Assembly: GCA_019314425.1 (NCBI GenBank)
Contig: JAFCZI010000033.1
Coordinates: forward strand, 1 to 13,311
Direction of reading: 5' to 3'
DNA length: 13,311 bases
From: Deltaproteobacteria bacterium
GTDB lineage: Bacteria; Desulfobacterota; DSM-4660; Desulfatiglandales; Desulfatiglandaceae
Made by a program: the position numbers and the translations under genes. Of this stretch, positions 6,440 to 12,366 are shown piece after piece. The notes beneath the pieces were generated by a model. It was given only the letters and a program-made list of their open reading frames with translations, ran no database searches and had not been told where the DNA came from. Position 1 is the first letter of the stretch; each line of letters starts with the position of its first letter.

Positions 6440-7570
6440 ATGGCAGAGGTTTGGGTAACCGATGCGACAGCGGTGACGGCACTCGGTCGAAACCTCGACG
6501 AATTGTGGCAGCGGCTTTTATCGGGGCATTCCGCCATTGCGCCGGTGGAACGATTTTCGGTGAAAGGATATAAAAGCCGTTTCGCTGCCTGCATTAAAGA
6601 TCTCAACGCTTCCGGCGCCCCGTCCATGATTCATGACCTTCTCGGCCGCCTGTATCCGGAAATGGGGTCCGTACCGACCGATGCCCGTCTTTACACCGCT
6701 ACAACCAAGGCCGGTATTGACAACCTCGAACGCATGCGACGGGGGGGGGCTTCCGATCCCTCTGATATTCTTGTTGCTTCAATTACAAAACAGGTTGGCC
6801 GTCAACTGGGATTGACTTGTCCGGGGGCCAACATTTCAGCCGCCTGTGCCTCTTCCGCCATTGCCGTGGCCAAAGGGGCAGCCCTGATTGCCGCCGGTCT
6901 GGCGGAATGCGTGCTGGTCTGTTGCGTTGACCTGGTGACGGAATTTGTTTTTTCCGGATTTTCATCCCTTGGCGCCCTGTCCCCTGTCCCGTCTATGCCC
7001 TTTGACCGGAATCGAAGCGGTTTGACCCTGGGTGAAGGCGCGGCGTCCGTGTTGCTCATGTCGTCCCATCGGGCAAAAAAAGAGGGGCGGCCCCATTTGG
7101 GTACAGTTTTGGGATGGGGGATGGCCAGTGACGCCTTTCATGTGACCGCGCCTGCCCCGGACGGGTGCGGGCTGGTGGCGGCGGTGGAGCAGTCGCTGAA
7201 ACGGGCCGGTTTGGAACCGGAAGCCATTTCGGCCGTCTGCGCGCATGGCACGGGAACGGTTCACAATGACCGCATGGAGTTGACGGCATTTGACCAGGTT
7301 TTTGGAAACCGAAGACTGCCGGTTTATTCCATCAAGGGCGCCATTGGGCATACGATAGGGGCTGCCGGCGGTATCGAGGTGGCGTTGGGTATGAAGGTCT
7401 TGGCTGAAGGGCTTGTCCCCCCCACCGTGGGTTTTTCAAAAGGGGAGCCCGGCACGATGGGGCGGGTGTCTTCGAGTCCTGTGGCCATGCCCGGAAATTA
7501 TTTATTGTCTACCAATTCGGGTTTTGGCGGAATCAATGCCGCTTTGATTCTGGCGAAAGGCCGGGTGTGA
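6440..7570 (+). CDS. Beta-ketoacyl-ACP synthase (FabF/KAS II-like)
   Basis: A 376-residue condensing enzyme that would extend an acyl-ACP chain with malonyl-ACP. The full active site is present: Cys136 in NISAACASSAIA, His269 in CAHGTGTVHNDRME, and Lys299 and His304 in IKGAIGHTIGAAGG. The C-terminal STNSGFGGINAALIL matches the FabF ending NSFGFGGTN. It is shorter than housekeeping FabF (about 410 residues), as is common for secondary-pathway ketosynthases. Three bases separate it from a second ketosynthase-like gene that lacks the catalytic Cys, the arrangement of KS/chain-length-factor pairs in aryl polyene and type II polyketide loci. The start ATG 6440 has a weak GGCGGGG upstream. The ACP partner is not encoded in the window. 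Confidence 0.9.
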   Translation: MAEVWVTDATAVTALGRNLDELWQRLLSGHSAIAPVERFSVKGYKSRFAACIKDLNASGAPSMIHDLLGRLYPEMGSVPTDARLYTATTKAGIDNLERMRRGGASDPSDILVASITKQVGRQLGLTCPGANISAACASSAIAVAKGAALIAAGLAECVLVCCVDLVTEFVFSGFSSLGALSPVPSMPFDRNRSGLTLGEGAASVLLMSSHRAKKEGRPHLGTVLGWGMASDAFHVTAPAPDGCGLVAAVEQSLKRAGLEPEAISAVCAHGTGTVHNDRMELTAFDQVFGNRRLPVYSIKGAIGHTIGAAGGIEVALGMKVLAEGLVPPTVGFSKGEPGTMGRVSSSPVAMPGNYLLSTNSGFGGINAALILAKGRV

Positions 7571-7573
7571 AAG

Positions 7574-8290
7574 ATGCCGTTTATTACCGGGGTCAGCTGG
7601 ATTTCAGTTAATGGTATGGGGCGGGGCCGGGAAGATACCGATTTCCTTATGGCGCCCGGCGTGCTGCCGCCCATGTCCCGCAAGGCCGTTTTTGAATCTC
7701 CCTATTCCCGTTTTGGAAGGATGGATGAATTTTCCAGACTGGGCGTCTCGGCCATCGGACTGGCCCTGAAGGATGCCGGCATGGATGCGTGGACGGCCAA
7801 ACGAGCGGTGGGTATTGTTGTTTCCACAGGGTATGGGTGCCTTCATACGGACGTGGCGTACTTTGAGACGACTAAGCCCGAAAACGGCGCATTTGCCAGC
7901 CCGGCGCTCTTTTCATATACCCTCCCCAACTGTTTCCTTGGGGAAGCGGCCACCCGCTTTGGGCTTACGGGGTCCGGTTATGTGATTACGGAACAGAATG
8001 ATTCCGGCCTTTCAAGCCTTCATGCTGTTTTGGAGGACATGGCGTGCAACGAATTTGAAAGCGCACTGGCCGGAATCTGCGATCTGGGATGCCCACCGGG
8101 TTTTCCTGTTGACGCGAATGTCATTCCGGGGGCTGCTTTCGTGATGGTTGAAAAAACCCCCGGTATGGGTCTCAAACCCTATGGATCACTCCGTTTGAAC
8201 CCGGCGCAAGAGATTTTTTTCAATAAGACGAAGGTATCGGATTTCAGCGCGTTAATAAAGACTTGCGTAAATCAGATACCGGGATCGTAG
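7574..8290 (+). CDS. Ketosynthase-like chain length factor (PF13723-type)
   Basis: A 238-residue protein matching only the N-terminal ketosynthase half, the size of the chain-length-factor-type proteins in aryl polyene clusters. Fold landmarks are FSRLGVSAIGLALKDAGM, VGIVVSTGYGC and FSYTLPNCFLGEAATRFGL. Where an active enzyme has the A-C-A/S-S nucleophile loop, this one reads TEQNDSGLSSL (139-149), so the catalytic Cys is absent and Gln141-Asn142 take its place. An E-Q before the G-L helix recalls polyketide chain length factors, which have Gln there. It probably pairs with the preceding ketosynthase as the non-condensing subunit that sets chain length. It ends one base before the glycosyltransferase ATG. 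The ketosynthase-like fold is clear; the exact role is inferred from context and length. Confidence 0.8.
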   Translation: MPFITGVSWISVNGMGRGREDTDFLMAPGVLPPMSRKAVFESPYSRFGRMDEFSRLGVSAIGLALKDAGMDAWTAKRAVGIVVSTGYGCLHTDVAYFETTKPENGAFASPALFSYTLPNCFLGEAATRFGLTGSGYVITEQNDSGLSSLHAVLEDMACNEFESALAGICDLGCPPGFPVDANVIPGAAFVMVEKTPGMGLKPYGSLRLNPAQEIFFNKTKVSDFSALIKTCVNQIPGS

Positions 8291-8291
8291 G

Positions 8292-9044
8292 ATGATGAGC
8301 ACGTCAATCCGCAATCCGCAATCCGCAATCCGCAATCCCCCAGGGCTTATAATCGTAATCCCCGTCTACAACCATGGAGAAACTTTGCGGGCGGTGGTCG
8401 AAAAGGCGTTGCAGGTTCATGATGCGGTCATGGTGGTGGATGACGGCAGCACCGACGGGGGATGGGAAACCATCCTCGACCTTGATGTTCACAGGGTTCG
8501 TCATCCTCACAATTTCGGCAAGGGCGCGGCCATTTTGACCGCAGCCAGGGAAGCCGAAAAACTAGGAATGACCCATATGGTCACTCTGGATGCGGACGGG
8601 CAGCACGACCCGAAAGATTTCCACCTTTTTGTTTCCGCCATGAACCGGAATCCCCGTGCCATCGTGGTCGGAAAACGCAATTTTGAAACCGGCTATGTGC
8701 CGTCCGGATCCCGCATTGGCCGCCGCATTTCAAACTTCTGGTTATGGGTTCAAACCGGGCGATTGCTGGGAGATACCCAGAGCGGCTATCGCGGCTATCC
8801 CGTCTGGGTGTTGAATGCCCTGAAACTGCGTGAACGTCATTACGCCCTGGAAAATGAGGTCCTGGCGAAAGGGGCCTGGGCGGGGATTGAGCTTCTGGAG
8901 GTGGATATTTCAACCTTTTATCCTGCCGATGAAGAACGGGTTTCCCATTTCCATCTGTTCAATGATAACGTGAGACTCAGCTTTCTGAATGCGCGGCTGA
9001 CGCTCAGGGCCATCATTCCCTGGCCGCACCGCAAACTGCCTTGA
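8292..9044 (+). CDS. Family 2 glycosyltransferase (DPM/DPG synthase-like)
   Basis: A 250-residue cytoplasmic GT-A fold enzyme that would transfer a sugar from a nucleotide donor to a lipid or other acceptor. Visible motifs are IVIPVYNHGETL (20-31), VVDDGSTDGG (48-57), NFGKGAA (74-80), the metal-binding D100-A-D102 in TLDADGQHDP, GDTQSGYRGYP, and ENEVLAKG near residue 208. No membrane helix is visible beyond a weakly hydrophobic C-terminus (LRAIIPWPH). Residues 5-17 (SIRNPQSAIRNPP) are low-complexity and encoded by a heptanucleotide tandem repeat; they are not part of the fold. ATGs at 8292 and 8295 are both possible, one base after the previous stop, and no start codon lies between the repeat and the first strand. 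Similar glycosyltransferases accompany ketosynthases in aryl polyene-type loci. Confidence 0.88.
   Translation: MMSTSIRNPQSAIRNPPGLIIVIPVYNHGETLRAVVEKALQVHDAVMVVDDGSTDGGWETILDLDVHRVRHPHNFGKGAAILTAAREAEKLGMTHMVTLDADGQHDPKDFHLFVSAMNRNPRAIVVGKRNFETGYVPSGSRIGRRISNFWLWVQTGRLLGDTQSGYRGYPVWVLNALKLRERHYALENEVLAKGAWAGIELLEVDISTFYPADEERVSHFHLFNDNVRLSFLNARLTLRAIIPWPHRKLP
8305..8339 (+). repeat. Heptanucleotide tandem repeat (CAATCCG) inside the glycosyltransferase 5' end
   Basis: Four perfect copies of CAATCCG run from 8305 to 8332, followed by a fifth copy with one change (CAATCCC, 8333-8339). The unit is not a multiple of three, so gain or loss of one copy would shift the frame downstream. Three units encode seven residues, which gives the S-I-R-N-P-Q-S-A-I-R-N-P peptide. 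Confidence 0.9.
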
Positions 9045-9045
9045 T

Positions 9046-9345
9046 ATGAATGCCACCCTCTTGAAAATTTTTCAGCAGATGCTTTACCTCCTTCCCCTGG
9101 CTTTTTTACTCGGCGCAGGGTCACCGTTTTTGCCGCCGGATGGGCTGTTGATGGAGATGGCGGGCAATGACACATACGTGTGCGCGGAGGGGGCGCAGAA
9201 CGCCGTGGGACTCTGTTCTTTGATGGAGACGGCAACGTGTGCCGGTATGAGAGCCCGGCGAAATCACTGGGGTTCAGCGGTGGTCTTTCCTACGGGGGCG
9301 GCAGGGGCGCTGGGAACCTGGGGATCTTTCTGGATGAATGAATAG
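9046..9345 (+). CDS. Small hypothetical protein, possibly a degraded or frameshifted gene
   Basis: A 99-residue frame starting one base after the glycosyltransferase stop. The N-terminus resembles a signal peptide or single membrane segment (MNATLLKIFQQ, then LLPLAFLLGAG). The rest (MEMAGNDTY, SLMETATCAG, WGSAVVFPTG) matches no family I recognise and looks unlike normal mature protein. The frame one base before it is open from 9171 to a TGA at 9339 and reads more plausibly (GTLFFDGDGNV, YESPAKSLGF). A frameshift between about 9100 and 9170 could therefore have split one gene. An 83-base gap with no visible feature separates it from the radical SAM gene. It could be a real small exported protein, a pseudogene or a spurious frame. 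Confidence 0.4.
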   Translation: MNATLLKIFQQMLYLLPLAFLLGAGSPFLPPDGLLMEMAGNDTYVCAEGAQNAVGLCSLMETATCAGMRARRNHWGSAVVFPTGAAGALGTWGSFWMNE

Positions 9346-9428
9346 GTCCACTTCCCCATAAACCTGTGTCTCTACCAACCTGACTTTTACCCATTCACAG
9401 GGTGCAGGGGGCAGAATAAGGATTTGAT

Positions 9429-10859
9429 ATGCGAATTACCCTGGTTCACCCAACGGGATACAACTGGGTCCCCGGGAAAAAAGATATCTCGGCCGTCGCC
9501 AACCGCATGGCCCCCTTGGGATTGCTTTCCATCGCGGCATATCTGGAACGGGAAGATCACGAGGTCTTCGTCCTGGATTGCCTGGGACCCGGAGCCGCAA
9601 AAAGCAATGACGCCCATGTTCAAAGCATCCTTCAAAAAGATCCGCAGATGGTGGGCTTTTCAGCCACCACTTCCGGATTCCTGGATGGGTACGACCTGGC
9701 GGTTCGGATCAAAGCCCTCCGGCCTCACATCAAAACGGTTTTTGGCGGTGTGCATATCTCCGCGCTGGGCAAAACACTATTGGATGGGTATGAGGCCATT
9801 GACTATCTCTGTCTGGGGGAAGGGGAAGCGACTCTGGCTGAACTGGCTTCCGGAAAGACACCGGCCCGTATCAACGGACTGGCCTGGCGAGACGGGGGCC
9901 GGGCGGTGCTCAATCCACCGCGACCGCAGATCCCTGATCTGGACGATCTCCCCTTTCCGGCCTATGAAAAGCTGAAAGGCTTTCCAAAAGGCTACCACCT
10001 GCCCCTGTTCAGCTATATCCATACGCCCGGTGCGACCATGGTCACCAGCCGGGGATGTCCTTACCAGTGTTCATTCTGCGATCGTTCCGTTTTCAGCCGT
10101 GGATACCGTTACAATTCGGCGGAATACGTTTATACTCATGTGGCCTATTTGAATCGCCGTTTCGGGGTTCGCCATCTCAATATCTACGATGACCTGTTTA
10201 CGGCGCAGCGCAACCGCATCGCCGACTTTTGCCGTCTTCTGATTTCAAAACCGTTAGGGATGCGGTTTAATTGCGCCGTGCGCGTGGGTCATTGCGATGA
10301 TGAACTCCTGGAGATGCTGAAAGCCGCCGGTTTTCTTCAGCTTTCTTTAGGCATTGAGACCGGGGACGAACACCAGTTGGCGATACACAAGCCGGGCGTG
10401 CACCTTGAAGCGGTTCGGGATACGGTGCGGCGCATTCAGGCGAAGGGGCTCAGGGCCAAGGGATTGTTTATGATGGGATTGCCCGGTGAAACCATTGAAT
10501 CAATTAAAAAAACCACTGAATTTACCCTTTCCCTGGGTCTCGACGATATGAATATGAGCAAATTCACGCCTTTTCACGGCGCGCCCCTGTGGGAGTCCAT
10601 TCGGGAGATGGGCACACTGGATGAGGACTGGCGAAAAATGAACTGCTTAAATTTTGTTTTTGTGCCCGGGAGTATCGATTCCGGAGAGGTTCTTGAACAG
10701 CTTTACAACCAGCATGTGAAGGGGTTTTATTCGGACCCGGCGTGGCGAAGGCGGTTTCGGAGTCGCCTGTGGGAACACCGGCAAAGCCTGTTCTATTTTC
10801 TGCGGCATTTGCCCAGTTTTCTGAGTGCCAAACGGAATTTTGAACCGGAAAAACCCTAA
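9429..10859 (+). CDS. B12-binding-domain radical SAM protein
   Basis: A 476-residue enzyme of the class with an N-terminal cobalamin-binding-like domain followed by a radical SAM barrel. The class includes methylases, ring-contracting enzymes and hopanoid-modifying enzymes; the reaction here is not known. The N-terminal domain (about 1-140) shows MAPLGLLSIAAYLE, VGFSATTSG, FGGVHIS and the typical LGEGEATL (129-136). The [4Fe-4S]-SAM motif is C210-x3-C214-x2-C217 in SRGCPYQCSFCDRS. Downstream, YDDLFT, LSLGIETGDE, FMMGLPGET and MNMSKFTPFHGAPLW follow the usual barrel strands. The start ATG 9429 is well supported by AAGGA at 9418-9422. It lies on the same strand as the ketosynthase and glycosyltransferase genes and may modify their lipid or polyene product. 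Confidence 0.9.
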   Translation: MRITLVHPTGYNWVPGKKDISAVANRMAPLGLLSIAAYLEREDHEVFVLDCLGPGAAKSNDAHVQSILQKDPQMVGFSATTSGFLDGYDLAVRIKALRPHIKTVFGGVHISALGKTLLDGYEAIDYLCLGEGEATLAELASGKTPARINGLAWRDGGRAVLNPPRPQIPDLDDLPFPAYEKLKGFPKGYHLPLFSYIHTPGATMVTSRGCPYQCSFCDRSVFSRGYRYNSAEYVYTHVAYLNRRFGVRHLNIYDDLFTAQRNRIADFCRLLISKPLGMRFNCAVRVGHCDDELLEMLKAAGFLQLSLGIETGDEHQLAIHKPGVHLEAVRDTVRRIQAKGLRAKGLFMMGLPGETIESIKKTTEFTLSLGLDDMNMSKFTPFHGAPLWESIREMGTLDEDWRKMNCLNFVFVPGSIDSGEVLEQLYNQHVKGFYSDPAWRRRFRSRLWEHRQSLFYFLRHLPSFLSAKRNFEPEKP

Positions 10860-10919
10860 GGGAACTTCCAAAAAATAATCTACGCATCCTGCTTGCCCTC
10901 TTGCCCGTCTTCTACGTTG

Positions 10920-10962
10920 TGATAACAGGCACACAGTTAGGGGCACGATGCACCTGTCATCA
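10920..10962. repeat. Inverted repeat in the convergent intergenic region
   Basis: TGATAACAGG (10920-10929) and CCTGTCATCA (10953-10962) are inverted copies with one mismatch, and the outer pair 10919/10963 extends the stem. The arms are 23 bases apart. The region 10860-11021 separates the convergent radical SAM and arfB genes and shows no credible gene. There is no T-run after the second arm on either strand, so a simple terminator is not clearly supported. It may be a loose bidirectional terminator or a protein-binding site. Confidence 0.5.
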
Positions 10963-11021
10963 CGCCTTGAAGACGAACAAAAGTCCTGCACGATATGCGT
11001 ATATTATTTTCTTCCAGTTCC

Positions 11022-11453
11022 CTAATCCCAATCCCCGCGGGATCGACCGACTTTTTTCCTCAGGGTTTTGATTCGTCCCCTGTTGATTTTGCGTTGCAGG
11101 CGTTTTGCTTTGGCATTTCGGGTAGGGCGGGTGGGTTTGCGTTTTTTGGGTGTGGCGAGGACGCTTTCAATCAGATCCCGAAGTCGGATCAGCGCATCCC
11201 CCCTGTTTTTCCCCTGGGTTCGGTGCTGCTGCGCCTTGATGACGATGACGCCTTCCCCCGTGATGCGATGGTCTCTCAGTTTCAGGAGACGTTCCTTGAC
11301 GAAATCCGGAAGGGACGAGGCATTGATGTCAAACCGCAGATGCACAGCGGTGGAAACCTTGTTGACATTCTGCCCCCCCGCCCCCTGGGCCCGAATGGCA
11401 TGGATTTCGATTTCACTAAGGGGGATGGCAATATGGTCTGAGATTTGAAGCAT
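11022..11453 (-). CDS. arfB: Alternative ribosome-rescue factor / peptidyl-tRNA hydrolase ArfB (YaeJ)
   Basis: A 143-residue RF1-like hydrolase that enters stalled ribosomes lacking a stop codon and frees the nascent chain. E. coli ArfB has about 140 residues, so the length fits. The catalytic loop is intact: G26-G27-Q28 within RAQGAGGQNVNKVSTAVHLRFD. The C-terminal tail (KKRKPTRPTRNAKAKRL and on) is rich in Lys/Arg, as expected for the tail that fills the empty mRNA channel. The frame is open to 11591, but those codons overlap the upstream oxidoreductase gene and are not family sequence; ATG 11453 (MLQISDHIAIP) gives the standard N-terminus. No strong Shine-Dalgarno is visible. It lies 29 bases after the FAD/NAD gene on the same strand and may be co-transcribed, without an obvious functional link. 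Confidence 0.92.
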   Translation of the reverse strand: MLQISDHIAIPLSEIEIHAIRAQGAGGQNVNKVSTAVHLRFDINASSLPDFVKERLLKLRDHRITGEGVIVIKAQQHRTQGKNRGDALIRLRDLIESVLATPKKRKPTRPTRNAKAKRLQRKINRGRIKTLRKKVGRSRGDWD

Positions 11454-11482
11454 GCTTGAAATATAATGGCGTTCCTTGTTTT

Positions 11483-12337
11483 TTAATACTCCCCCGGCAT
11501 GGTTTTGAGTTTGGACAATGGAAAAACCGGGCCGTCCTTGCAGACGTACTGGTCGCCGATGTTGCACCTGCCGCAGATGCCGATGCCGCATTTCATGCGC
11601 ATTTCAAGGGAGAGGATAATTCGCTCCGGGGGGAATCCCAGCTTTTCCAGAACCGGCTGGGTAAATTTGATCATGATGGGCGGTCCACAGACGATGGCGA
11701 CGGCATTGTCCGCGCTGGTGATTTTCTGCTCCGTAATGGTGGGGACAAATCCCACATTGTATTTCCAGTCGGGGTCATCGGTCCCGTCCACGGTGATGTG
11801 CATGTTGATGTCATCCCGTTGTTCCCATTCAGCCAGTTCGTCTTTATAGAGCAGCATGCCGGGACTTCTGGCGCCGTACACCACGGAAATGTCCGCGAAT
11901 TTGGATCTGTTTTCAGGGTCCAGCATATAGATAATGCTGGAGCGCAGGGTGGTGAAGGCGAAACCACCGCCCACAATCACCACATGCTTCCCTTCCATCT
12001 CGTCCCAGGGATACCAGTTGCCCAAAGGCCCCCGGAGCCCCATGATATCGCCCTCTTTCATGTTATGCAGCTGGGTGGTGACAAGGCCCACCTTGTTGAT
12101 CGTAAAGGCCACGAACCCTTTTTCCGTTGGCGAGGACGCGATGCCGATGGGGATCTCTCCCTTTCCGGCAATGGACAATTCTCCAAACTGCCCCGGTGTA
12201 TAGGCGAATTTTTTCTCGTCTTCCGGGTTGAGAAACACAAACCTGAAAGTTTTGAGGTTTTTATCCTCTGTTTCCGTGACAATCCTGTCAATGCGAACAG
12301 GATAGGGTAAATAAGGATTTCCCAATTGTGCTTTCAA
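11483..12337 (-). CDS. FAD/NAD(P)-binding [2Fe-2S] oxidoreductase subunit (FloxA / hydrogenase gamma-like)
   Basis: A 284-residue soluble flavoprotein of the ferredoxin-NADP reductase fold, like sulfhydrogenase gamma and FloxA subunits. It would oxidise NAD(P)H and pass electrons through its iron-sulfur centre to partner proteins. FAD-binding residues lie in FAYTPGQFGELSIAG and PIGIASSPT. The nucleotide part has HVVIVGGGFAFTTLRSS and AIVCGPPIM. The C-terminal Cys250, Cys255, Cys258 and Cys266 (KCGIGICGRCNIGDQYVC) form the [2Fe-2S] site. The start is taken as TTG at 12337, with AGGAG (12348-12352) ten bases upstream. The nearby ATG at 12345 is out of frame and ends after three codons. TTG at 12325 is a second option (MGNPYLPYP). 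It follows the 4Fe-4S protein by 26 bases. The Hdr or hydrogenase partners would be upstream, past the window edge. Confidence 0.88.
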   Translation of the reverse strand: MKAQLGNPYLPYPVRIDRIVTETEDKNLKTFRFVFLNPEDEKKFAYTPGQFGELSIAGKGEIPIGIASSPTEKGFVAFTINKVGLVTTQLHNMKEGDIMGLRGPLGNWYPWDEMEGKHVVIVGGGFAFTTLRSSIIYMLDPENRSKFADISVVYGARSPGMLLYKDELAEWEQRDDINMHITVDGTDDPDWKYNVGFVPTITEQKITSADNAVAIVCGPPIMIKFTQPVLEKLGFPPERIILSLEMRMKCGIGICGRCNIGDQYVCKDGPVFPLSKLKTMPGEY

Positions 12338-12351
12338 TTTTTCATCGCTCC

Positions 12352-12366
12352 TAGCGCCAGGCGCTA
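12352..12366. repeat. Perfect 15-base palindrome at the junction of the two oxidoreductase genes
   Basis: TAGCGCC and GGCGCTA flank a single central base. On the minus-strand RNA it contains the TAG stop of the 4Fe-4S gene (12364-12366) and partly overlaps the AGGAG that serves the FAD/NAD gene (12348-12352). An RNA hairpin (TAGCG/CGCTA with a CC-x-GG loop) could modulate start of the second gene, or the DNA could be a dyad operator. The sequence is certain; any role is inference. Confidence 0.55.

Noticed and set aside
10862..11070. Plus-strand frame reading a hydrophobic stretch (LRILLALLPVFYVVITG) after the radical SAM gene.
   Set aside because: No start codon with a ribosome binding site fits, and the frame runs into the antisense of arfB; it is probably chance.
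11456..12310. 284-codon open frame on the plus strand.
   Set aside because: It mirrors the FAD/NAD subunit gene almost exactly and has no recognisable motif.
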